A stretch of DNA of 20,939 nt from Selaginella moellendorffii. Lineage: Eukaryota > Streptophyta > Lycopodiopsida > Selaginellales > Selaginellaceae. The stretch covers positions 477,363 through 498,301 of the forward strand of contig NW_003314378.1 of the NCBI RefSeq assembly GCF_000143415.4. Direction: 5' to 3'. The notes under the pieces are model-generated. The model made no database searches. It had not been told where the DNA came from and saw only the letters and a program-made list of their open reading frames with translations. The translations under genes were made by a program, and so were the position numbers. Positions 11,501 to 19,221 of the stretch are shown here, in pieces (position 1 is the first letter of the stretch; every line of letters begins with the position of its first letter).

Positions 11501-12277
11501 TCTTTTTTGGAGCAGCAGAGTCAGACGTCGGCTTGAGCTTGACCACCCTTTTCTGCTTCGGGGTAGTTTCCAAATCGACCCCCTTCCCCTTCGCTTCGCA
11601 AACTGGAGGCACTCTCAACGGCTCAATGTTGGAATATAGTTTTTGAACATCGCTGTAGGTGAGGTCCATGGATTCCATGTGATCTTCATAGACCCGCAGC
11701 GTCTTTGAAATTGTGGGCCTCCTGGACAACCTCTCCCTAGCTCCCTCTAGGAATTTCTCATAGCCGCTGCCCCCCTCCGGGAAGCCGCTAGGATGTGCAA
11801 GGTGGATCTTGAAGGCGGACGCTGTCTCTACCACAAGTGCCAGTCCATATTCTTGCATGGAACTGCATGGAGTGTCTATCACTTGGATGAGGATCCCCAT
11901 GCATTCTTTTCTCCCATCATCTGTGTTGTATAGAATCAGATCCTCGCCTTCCATCCCGAAAGTCCAACTGGTGAGCTCCTCCTCCTTCTCTGCATCCACA
12001 TTGACAGTGGCTGGAAGAAGAACGCAATTCCTCGCCTGTTCAGAAATGCACAACAATTAGAGCTGACAGATGAAAAACTAGCAACTGGAAATAACGTGAG
12101 GCCACACGCCATTCACCACTGCATCAGATGTCTTGAGGCTGCATCCTAAGATGGCGTGAGGCTACACGCCATCTGTAACCGGATTGCACTCGAGAGCCCA
12201 ATCGGTGCATGCCAATGTTGCTACTGAATGGCATGTGGCCTCATGCCATTTTTTACTTGGCCTAAAAGACTTACCAT
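8495..12277 (-). CDS. ParB-like multi-domain transposon protein (spliced; two in-frame TAG codons)
   Basis: Exons (minus strand): 12277-12275 (ATG only, after its 5' UTR), 12035-10857, 10802-9494, 9443-9369, 9330-9241, 9191-9048, 9000-8495 or to 8533 if fused. Frames stay continuous across all junctions. Residues about 232-345 form a ParB/sulfiredoxin-like domain: a strand YTIDVSRIQI, then FYAVSGQHSSLAM (near 11112-11155), where GQHS replaces the usual G-x-H-R. The region at 9978-10802 is helical and unassigned. The part at 9495-9974 contains CIVEYNCGG...AALLKG...CVAV, which resembles motif I of an amino-methyltransferase, with GPAAEWDW where DPPY/W would be; this is weak. Exons 9330-9048 are basic (Lys/Arg-rich, possible nuclear localisation), and the last exon ends in a Glu/Asp tract. 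In-frame TAGs at 10860-10862 and 9975-9977 interrupt the frame. It is divergent from the transposase gene. The role is probably DNA binding or an accessory in transposition (inference). Confidence 0.65.
9001..9047 (-). other. 47-nt intron containing the 22-nt palindrome
   Basis: Donor ATAG|GTAATG, acceptor CATTGCAG|AT. The palindrome occupies 9010-9031 and ends 9 nt before the acceptor boundary. Phase 1. Splicing joins GNEKMI to DQGLSERS in frame. Confidence 0.75.
9192..9240 (-). other. 49-nt intron containing the 22-nt palindrome
   Basis: Donor GGAG|GTACAA, acceptor CCTTGCAG|GA. The palindrome is at 9201-9222, ending 9 nt before the acceptor boundary. Phase 1, in frame on both sides. Confidence 0.75.
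9331..9368 (-). other. 38-nt intron made almost wholly of the palindrome
   Basis: Donor CAAG|GTAAGG, acceptor GATTATAG|AT. A variant palindrome covers 9342-9363. Phase 1. Removing it restores the reading frame between the exons coding for PSSQPAQ and RCEYSDTR. At 38 nt it is shorter than I would expect of a plant spliceosomal intron. Confidence 0.65.
9444..9493 (-). other. 50-nt intron without the palindrome
   Basis: Donor CCTG|GTGAGT, acceptor GTATGCAG|GA. Phase 1, in frame (YEPG joined to AWPPPD). The only intron of similar size in this gene lacking the palindrome, which shows that the palindrome is not needed for small introns here. Confidence 0.7.
10803..10856 (-). other. 54-nt intron containing the palindrome
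   Basis: Donor GCAG|GTAAGC, acceptor CATTGCAG|GA, phase 0. The palindrome is at 10814-10835. The codon just two positions upstream of the donor is the in-frame TAG (10860-10862). Confidence 0.75.
12036..12274 (-). other. 239-nt intron directly after the start codon, three palindromes
   Basis: Donor CAAATG|GTAAGT, acceptor CTGAACAG|GCG, phase 0. The ATG at 12275-12277 is the last codon before the donor, and no in-frame ATG lies upstream. Three palindrome copies lie at 12091-12112, 12151-12172 and 12228-12249. A nearer acceptor (ATTTCCAG after the 12091 copy) also exists but was not used in this model. Confidence 0.6.
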
Positions 12278-12705
12278 TTGAAGCCGAATGGAGGCCGTGA
12301 CAATCGAGGCCGGACTCGCTGGCGAATGTGCACTGTGTGTGCAGCGGATCGTAGCAGCAAGGCTACTCTGCCACTTACAGTTGGAGAGTGGCGCTGAAAT
12401 CTCCCGGGACGCCAAGTGGGCTGCGTGTGGGTGGCGGAGTGGGCGGCGGAGTTGGCGGCGAAGTTACAAACTGGGTGTGTCTTGAAGTGGACGCCGATGC
12501 ACACGAGCGCGATGCGAGCGCGAGTGTGATGCAAGCACGAGTGGACGCCGATGCACACGAGAAACCTGTAGAGCGCGAATGTGAGCGTGATCGCGAGTGG
12601 GAGCGCGATGCGAGCGCGAGTGTGCGAGTGCGAGTACGAAGCAAAATGCAAAACCTAACCTCACACGCGCGAAATGTCACAACGGTTGGTAATCCCGCCA
12701 CGTCA
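12278..12705 (-). other. 5' leader / promoter-proximal GC-rich region of the ParB-like gene
   Basis: The sequence between the start codon and the central intergenic region. It holds short tandem GCGAG-like units and a duplicated GTGGACGCCGATGCACACGA at about 12487 and 12541. Open frames here (Ser/Arg/His/Ala-rich) look like low-complexity artefacts. No TATA box or start site can be placed with confidence. Confidence 0.4.
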
Positions 12706-12845
12706 TCATTCCTCGGACTTGGGCGCCACCATTAATTTCTGGATTGCCGCGCGCATGCAAGCACGCAAAATCCAAAAGAAATCCGCAATGTCATCATTCC
12801 TCGGACTGCATGCACGCGAAATCCAAAAGAAAGATCATGATTGGG
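12690..12845 (+). repeat. Direct repeat pair in the central intergenic region
   Basis: TCATCATTCCTCGGACT occurs twice about 88 bp apart (near 12703 and 12790), each followed by a CGCRAAATCCAAAAGAAA segment. No gene. Confidence 0.6.
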
Positions 12846-13448
12846 ATATCATTTAATACCCTCGCTATATTTATACCATGCATGATTGGATATTCCAAAG
12901 CATCTTGTATTTCCAAAAATGGCAGATGTTCAGCTAAATAAAGAAATTCTATCTGTTTTTATTTTTCTCTCAAATCAATATTATAGCGTGTGGGCTCATG
13001 CAATTTTGAACCAAAGAAACCCAAAAAACGTTGGACCCAAAATATTTTGAAAAAACCCAAAAAACCCTAAACATTTTAAACCCAAAAATCCAGGCGTCCT
13101 GTGGTGTTATTCCTTGAATGGCGTGTGGGCGCATGCCATTTTCAGGGCCAAATGCTGAATGGAGAAAAATTCCCTTTCAGTGCAAATGCTGCAAGAGGCA
13201 GATGCCGAGCACAAAGGACTGTAACTACCTCACATGACACAGATAAACTTTTCTCTATTTGGCAAAGATAAACTTTATAGCGTGTGGGCTCATGCAATTT
13301 TGAACCCAAAAAATGCACCAAAAAATTCTCGGCGTCATCTGGCGTTATCTCTTGAATGGCGTGGGGCCGCATGCCATTTTCAGGGGCACATAGGAGTATA
13401 TTCCTAGAATATTCTGACACACGCGAGATTTTTTTGAGTTTTCTGGAG

Positions 13449-13735
13449 ATCCAACCATTAGATCGCAACTAGATTTTACAGAATGGTATACAATGTCTTT
13501 CTTGATGACCCTGCAAAGAAGCATCTCGATCGGACACCACATGAGACCACACGAGCCTTACAATGTTTTAGGGGCATTTGCCATAGATCCGACCGTTATT
13601 TTGCTCCAAGATTTTACAGTTTGGTGTGCATTGACATTTCCATCGACACTGCAAAGGGACATCACAATCAGATGCGGGATCACAAGAAACTAACTTCACT
13701 AACTCTGGTTTCACCAAGATCTACGTAAGGAGTTA
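13449..13735 (+). repeat. Imperfect ~140-bp tandem duplication
   Basis: Unit 1 starts GATCCAACCATTAGATC at 13449, unit 2 GATCCGACCGTTATTTTG at 13588. Both then carry AGATTTTACAG, a GACA/GACC-like stretch and CTGCAAAG. A partial third match (AGGGGCATT) lies near 13780. Open frames across it are not convincing genes. Confidence 0.55.
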
Positions 13736-13850
13736 TGAAATGAAAGGACCCTCTCTATTGAAATGTGTTTATGGTCCTAGGGGCATTGTGACATATCAAA
13801 GGATTTTGCATCAAGTTCTGTATTTGCATGTTTATCAAGCTACTGAATTG

Positions 13851-13877
13851 CTAAACCCTAAACCCTAAACCCTAAAC
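13851..13877 (+). repeat. Interstitial plant-type telomere repeat
   Basis: Nearly four consecutive CTAAACC units (the complement of TTTAGGG). A shorter AACCCTAAAC occurs at about 13063. The unit is the usual telomere sequence of most plants and several algae. Here it is internal, in the intergenic region of the candidate transposon, so it could also act as a short telo-box-like regulatory motif. Confidence 0.85.
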
Positions 13878-14629
13878 ATGTGGCAAATGCTGCGTGAAGA
13901 AAGATGCCCTTTCTGGGCAAATGCTATAAGAGGCAGATGCCGAGCAGATGTATCTCAGGCTAGCGAAGGGGACAAACGAAAGCTAGCTATAAACATGACG
14001 GGATGCAAATAGATTACTAGGCTGGTCCTACGAAAATCAAAAACCATAATTGAAAACATTGAAAATGCAAAAAGAAAGGTTTATAATATTTTTGAATTTT
14101 AAGCAATGAAAGGAATGTAAGTAGGGCATGTGTTTGTAAGTTTAAAAATGCCTCAACCACTTAAATTCCCAAGTAAATAAAGCTGTTTCTATTTTTGGTA
14201 CAGGTAAACTTTATAGCGTGTGGGCTCATGCAATTTTGAACCCAAAAATGCACCAAAAAATGCTCGACTAGCATTATTCTTTGAATGGCGTGTGGGCTTA
14301 TGTCGAGCATTATTCTTTGAATGGCGTGTGGCCTTATATTGCCATAAATGGACGTACACACACAGCATAATTATTCCTTTACACGGCGAATAATCTTGGC
14401 GCGGATCGCTGACATGGCATGGCAAAGTTCGAATCACTGACATGGCACAACTGGATCGAGGCAAGGACATGATGTGACAAAGTTCAACCTCCGACAGCAA
14501 AGTCTAAAAGCTACTCAGTTTGAAATTTGTCAGAGGAATCATAAGATCTAGTTTGTCAGAGGATTTGATGTGATGTTCAAGCGTGTGTTATTTTTGAATT
14601 CTCGAACTCATTCCTAGGTCTATCATTTT

Positions 14630-14875
14630 TGTGCGCCGTGTTCTTGGTTCCGCTGAGCGCAGTGAGCGCTGCTTGTGTAAGCGGCGTTGTGGGCTGTGGT
14701 TTATGCGTCTACGAGCGGTTGCGGCATTGCGAGCGCCATTGCGAGCGACAGTTTATGCGAGTGGCAGTTTGTGTGAGCGGCGCTACGAGCAATTGCGGTG
14801 TTGCGAGCGGCGCTACGAGTAGTTGCGGTGTTGTGAGCGGCACTGTCTTTGGTGTGGCTACCGCTTCCTCTTGAT
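14630..14875. repeat. GC-rich short tandem repeats
   Basis: Units such as GCGAGCGGCGCTACGAG and TTGCGGTGTTG recur. Frames on both strands are open (about 80 codons) with Cys/Ser/Gly/Val- or Ala/Thr-rich translations, as expected of repeats. It lies upstream of the plus-strand gene as the 12.5-12.65 kb GC-rich tract lies upstream of the minus-strand gene. Confidence 0.5.
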
Positions 14876-14935
14876 ATTCGGCACTTGTGCTTCCTGGTAT
14901 GTTCACCATGGAATGGCTTAGGACCACATTTAGAA

Positions 14936-15207
14936 ATGGCATGAGGCAACATGCCATCTTGGGCCCTTGCAATTTCATGGCTAGCGTATTGTCATGTATG
15001 TTTTTACTTGCCTGCAGCTGTGTGTATATCAAGATGGCATGAGGGCTCATGCCAATTTTGTGAATGTGAAATTTCACGTGGGTGTCAATAGCATGTTTGA
15101 ATAATGGCATGTGGCCTCATGCTATTGAGGTTGTTTGGTATGTTATGATTTAGGCCATTCTCCAATCATTTTTTGTATGGTCTTAACTTCTTTTCTGCAC
15201 TTTCAGA
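14936..15207 (+). other. Upstream region of the transposase gene with three palindromes
   Basis: Palindromes at 14936-14957, 15034-15055 and 15104-15125. The sequence ends in TTTTCTGCACTTTCAG just before the ATG at 15208, a good 3' splice site, so a 5' UTR intron or an unseen upstream exon is possible. Confidence 0.5.
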
Positions 15208-16902
15208 ATGGCCTTCAGGGTTGGGGAAAAGGTTTACATTTTGAATGGTGGGAAGAGAGTTGCAAAAGGGACCCTTGTGTCTATGGATCGGAACTTTGTT
15301 ATACACTATCAAAGGCTTGGGGAAGGCAATGCTGCTGTATTAGTAGAGACTGTCTTCGATGGGAATGTGGTCGCTATTGAACAAGGAGAGATGGTCGTCG
15401 GGGTAAATGTTGTTGTTGCCTTGAAAAATCTTCAGAAAAAAGCAGATGTTGGGGACAGCGCAAGTGCGACGCATGTTCCCTCCGTGGATCTTAAAAACCG
15501 TGCTACATGGATTCAGGCAAAGGTGTTTCTAAACAACCCCGAGGGGGAGGTGGTAGCTAAGGGCTTAGCCACAGTTGTCGATCCAAGAAATGCGGTTGCT
15601 AATCAAGAATTGGGCTGGGATGATATTGGAGTTGTGATTTTAGAGGTTGTTGACACAGAAGAAAATAGTCTGACTATTGGAAGCATTGTGCGGTGGAAAT
15701 TGAGGCACTTAGTGTTTGAGAATGTGAAGGATTCACAATCAAACACCACTACAACTGATGACAGAACATCTCTTCATGGGAAAAGAAAGTACACCTTCCT
15801 AAAGCGCAGCCAAAGGGATCTGAGCAACGAACCGAAAAGGCAGAAAATGGCGATGGAGGTTCGAATGGTCTCGACAGTTGCTTGTTGCAAGAGGAGGTGC
15901 TGTCAACATGCTGATTGGGATGCTATTGAAGAGGAGAGAGCAAGATACAAGACATTGTCCTGGAAGGCAGCTCGCAATTTTGTGTATGAGGCATTACGGT
16001 CATCTGTTGATGCTTCAGAACATCAGGTGGGGGGCATGGTCTTCCAGAGGGGTTTGGTCTGCATGAAGGCATGGAGAATCATTTATGGAGTCCCTCGAAC
16101 CACATTCTACAGAATCAAAACTGAGTTCGAGGAACAAAGGGTTCAACAGGCAGTCCATGGGAACGACGGTACGCACAAAACCAGGGGTCATGTTGTATAT
16201 GGAGAGGCAATCTTCAAGAGGTTTGTTGAGACATGTAGCGAGTAGCAACCACATAAAACCCGCCTCTTGGAAGATGGAACACGAGACACCCAACGAGTTC
16301 TCCCTTCCATGTATACCAAGGGGGCCATATTGGAAGATGTGAATCGGGAACTCCAGAGTAATGGCTACAGGAAGCTGAGCCAATCTAGATTTAGTAGATT
16401 GTGGAGCAACAGGTTCAGGGATGTGAGTATAGGAAAGTACTCCAGCTTTTCAAAGTGTGACGAATGCACTGCTATCAAAATGGCTTTGTCGAAGAATTTT
16501 TGCAGCGCTCAAGAGCGAGAGACGTTGGTTAGAAGGCGGCTCGACCACAACATCGAGCAGAGAAGCTGCAGGACTGCATATTATCATAACAGGATTCTCT
16601 CCATGGAGAGACCTGACTCTTACCTCTGCATCATCCACGACAAAATGGACCAGAAAAAGACGTGCTTACCTCGACTCAATCCTGCCCCCAAGGCAATCTC
16701 TTCATCCATGCAGCTGCCTGTGTCTCTGTTTGGCATAATCGCTCATGGGCATGGTGCCCAGAACTATGGGAACTTCTTTGTACCTCTATGGGGTGGCGGG
16801 GGTGCAAACATGATGATTGTGTCCCTAGCAAAACACTTAAGGTCTCTGCAAAGTGTGCAGACTGAGCTGAACGGCCAACCCTTGCATAAGGCCCTTGTCG
16901 AT
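15208..16902 (+). CDS. DUF7869-type putative transposase, N-terminal exon (one in-frame TAG)
   Basis: One frame from ATG 15208 to TGA 16903, interrupted by TAG at 16243-16245 (codon 346); the frame resumes directly with recognisable family sequence. Residues about 4-70 and 98-170 are two similar domains (VAKGTLVSMDRN...HYQRLG and VVAKGLATVVDPR...QELG), resembling DUF8039 of plant transposon proteins. Then comes a Cys cluster (CCKRRCC), a long helical N-terminal DUF7869-protein-like stretch (FVYEALRSSV, GLVCMKAWRIIYGV), a zinc-binding-like FSKCDECTAIK, and DKMDQKKTCLPRL (about 16636-16665) followed by PVSLFGIIAHG. The conserved Asp of DKMDQ could be the first catalytic acid of an RNase H-like fold; that is an inference. 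The exon end is not resolved: no good donor is visible in the right phase before TGA 16903. It is the likely mobility gene of the element. Confidence 0.72.
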
Positions 16903-17089
16903 TGAACCCCATACAGGGTTCAGCTGGAGGAGGAGCAAAGGCTTGCAGTATCGCGTGGGGCCCCATGCCATCCCAGTGAATATGTTGTAGGGTTATCACG
17001 TGAGGCCTCATGCCATTCCGACGAGGCTGGTCCCCGGTGAATGCACAGCCTCATCCAAACGAAGTAGAATCTCAAGGAAGTTCTTGCAG
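16903..17089 (+). other. Probable intron region with two palindromes
   Basis: Coding resumes in another frame after a good acceptor TTCTTGCAG at 17089. Palindromes lie at 16950-16971 and 16995-17016. The donor could not be placed: GTCGATTG at 16897 and GTATCGCG at 16948 are candidates, but neither gives a clean frame. The TGA at 16903 may be a real lesion. Confidence 0.45.
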
Positions 17090-18254
17090 CCGATATGGCC
17101 TTCCACCCCATCTTCTGCTCCAAACAGACAATGCTGGCAGTGAGAACAAAAACATGTACGTCTTCGCGTACTTGGCGATGCTTGTTGCCAAAGGCATATT
17201 TGAAACGGTTACACTTGGCTTTCTCATGGTTGGGCACACTCATGAAGACGTCGATGCCATATTCAGTCACCTGGCAGAGTCCCTCCGGCGATCCAATGTC
17301 CTCACCCTCCCACAACTCTACGATGAATTCCAAAATTGCATCAAAGGCACTGTTGAAGCTGCACTTGTGACAGAGGTTCCAGACTTTAAGGGGTTTGTAA
17401 GAGGCTACATCAGGGACGGATCCGAAATGCTGATTGGCCACTCCAAGCCTTTTCAGTTTCATTTCAGCATGCGTGACGGTGCTCCAGTGATGAGGTACAA
17501 GATGAGAGAATGGGACACAGTGTGGCTGCCAGTGGACGGCATTGAACTCTTCAAGAGAGATCCCATAACTGGGGAACCTATGATTCCTCAGGGTTCCCCA
17601 TGGCCGATGCACCTGGATGGACTCAAAGACCAGGAAAGTATAGTGGCCGGGATTAGACAGCATATTGCCTTCTGGAAGAGGGGGTTGGTGTTTGGTGGAG
17701 AATCCTATTTTCAGAGGTGCAAGCCTTTGCTCGAATACTGGGAGAAGATTATATCTGCTATCCAAAATGGGCCGGTTGTATATGAAGAATTGGAAGAGTC
17801 CTTTTGGCCAGAACCCAGAGCACCAGATAGTAGCGAAACAATGTCCTCTGGAAATGCAGTGACAGATAACGATGTTGAGGATCACTATTGTGGGCCGAGG
17901 AACAAGAAGCCGGATTCAGCATTCAATCCAGTACAGGTCTACAAAGGAATGGTCGTGCTTGTTAGACCCAGTAATAAGAAACAAATGATATGGGTGGGGC
18001 GCTACATCACTGATGCAGAGGAGGACGCGGAAACTAACTCCTTCAATGTAACTGTGGAGTGGTTCAAGCCAAGTTCCAGATATACGAAGGATTGCCTAGA
18101 AAAGAGATGGGTGCTGAATCCAAGGGATCCCAGCATGAGCATATCGGTGGATAATGTTGTGCATGGTTGGATGCGGAAGCAGAGTGCCACCATCACCTTG
18201 CCAGACCATGCAAGAGATGCAACAAGAGCATTCATAACCCAGGTTCAAGGTGAG
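17090..18254 (+). CDS. DUF7869-type putative transposase, C-terminal exon
   Basis: The frame starts RYGLPPHLLLQTDNAGSENK (TDN at about 17124-17132), then FLMVGHTHEDVDAIFSHLAE (17217-17275). GHTHEDVD with the upstream QTDN is the hallmark of DUF7869 proteins. The acidic residues fit an RNase H-like DDE core together with DKMDQ of the previous exon (inference). A later segment GMVVLVRP...WVGRYI...VEWFKP is SH3/BAH-like and common at the C-terminus of these proteins. The open frame stops at TAA 18261, but a good donor CAAG|GTGAGA at 18249/18250 suggests splicing to 18302. The first ATG of the frame (17010) lies in the palindrome region and is not a likely start. Confidence 0.75.
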
Positions 18255-18301
18255 ATTCATTAATATTCCTTTACTAAGTTTCTAATGTATTTTATTTCAA
18301 G
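18250..18301 (+). other. 52-nt intron with duplicated splice junctions
   Basis: Donor TTCAAG|GTGAGA, acceptor TTTCAAG|GTGAAC. The ten bases TTCAAGGTGA are present at both junctions, the pattern left when a segment containing AGGT is duplicated and becomes an intron. Confidence 0.6.
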
Positions 18302-18336
18302 GTGAACAATCCGAATCTGAATCAGAGGAGGCGTGA
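18302..18336 (+). CDS. Short acidic tail exon of the transposase gene
   Basis: After splicing, coding continues G-EQSESESEEA and reaches TGA at 18334-18336. Alternatively a GC-AG intron starting at 18332 would join ESEE in frame to the exon at 18949. Near copies of this exon lie at 18414-18440 and inverted at 19667-19696. Confidence 0.45.
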
Positions 18337-18948
18337 TGGCATGTGGCCTTACGGTGAGATGATACAAATAACAAGTATAAATTCTTAGTTGTTCTAGCAA
18401 ATCTTACTTAAAGTTCAAGGTGAACAAGCCGAATATGAATTCATCGGATTGTTATAACAAATTGCAAGGTGATGGCATGAGGCGATACGCCATTTGAGAG
18501 TGGTAGCCATTCCTATATGAGGTGAGTGAAATATTTATTAGAAATACCTCATTCAATTGTGCACTTCTAAATCTTGGTCCACTCAGTACTGTTTGCATGT
18601 TTCTATTTTAATTCTTTCTCTAAAATGTTATTTAGCATGTGGCTTCATGCCATTGCTCTCCACAATCATGCATTGAATTTATATCCTTGCATAATACTTC
18701 TCCATATATATAGCATGTGCGCACATGTGATATGGTTCATTAGGCCTGATATAGTGTGTGAGGTAAAACAAAGATGATGTGACATATGCATTTACCAATC
18801 ACACGTGCATAAATCTAATAATATGGCGTGTGGCCCATATTAATGGCACATAAACCCATATTGTGGGCTTACATGCTTTATGTACCATCATTCCCTTGCA
18901 GCGTGTGTGTTGGTTTCCTTTTATAACACAACGAACTCCATATTTTAG
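18337..18948 (+). other. Palindrome-rich region, possible long last intron
   Basis: No gene is supported. Palindrome copies start at 18336, 18472, 18632, 18710 and 18823. It contains a second TTCAAGGTGAACAAGCCGAA at 18414 and ends in CCATATTTTAG, a usable acceptor. Confidence 0.5.
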
Positions 18949-19221
18949 GGTGAAGAGCGTTCTCATGGCAAGCACAAATCTGTAAGTGAGGCAGAAAAGG
19001 AGACAGAGAAGGAGATAGGTGAAGATGTAGAATATATAAGTCTTCCAAACTCCCCGTACTATACTCCAGGTGATCATTTTTCTGAACAAACGGCAACATT
19101 AACAACTATCGTGAACGCCCCAGTAATGTCAGAGACAACAATCCAAAGCAAAACAACTGACCCGGAGAAGGATGATAGTACCGCTGAGAGTACCAAAAAG
19201 GAGGTGTCCACTAGCGCTTAG
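18949..19221 (+). CDS. Candidate last exon: acidic, Ser/Thr/Glu-rich tail
   Basis: An open frame of 91 codons without ATG at its start: GEERSHGKHKSVSEAEKETE, later YISLPNSPYYTPGDHF, ending STSA and TAG at 19219. It follows a good 3' splice site (ATATTTTAG). The composition continues that of the preceding short exon (SESESEE), suggesting a disordered tail of the transposase. The join needs a GC-AG donor at 18332, so this is tentative; it may be unexpressed. Confidence 0.4.
   Translation, partial: GEERSHGKHKSVSEAEKETEKEIGEDVEYISLPNSPYYTPGDHFSEQTATLTTIVNAPVMSETTIQSKTTDPEKDDSTAESTKKEVSTSA

Larger units (their letters stand above)
12940..14345 (+). repeat. Three copies of an intergenic module carrying paired palindromes
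   Basis: Modules at about 12940-13140, 13255-13378 and 14170-14345 share the order: an AAATAAA-type lead, palindrome type A (ATAGCGTG...CATGCAAT), then TTTTGAACC, then CTTTGAATGG-type palindrome type B, the first two of which end in CATTTTCAG. Type A copies are at 12983, 13277 and 14213. Type B copies are at 13118, 13356, 14285 (3' arm broken) and 14321. A second shared segment ending AAGAGGCAGATGCCGAGCA is at about 13153-13210 and 13889-13946. No gene is supported. Confidence 0.7.

Noticed and set aside
12375-12701. First coding exon of the ParB-like gene (frame from ATG at 12701)
   Set aside because: The translation is repeat-derived and low in complexity; the ATG at 12275-12277 with a good donor gives a simpler in-frame start.
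14629-14952. Short Cys/Ser/Gly-rich or Thr/Ala-rich proteins on both strands
   Set aside because: Low-complexity translations of GC-rich tandem repeats, open on both strands; no recognisable domain.
9975-16245. A nuclear genetic code in which TAG and TAA mean Gln (as in some ulvophyte algae)
   Set aside because: Only TAG, never TAA, is seen inside the coding frames; decay of CAG codons explains it more simply. Kept as an alternative in the findings.
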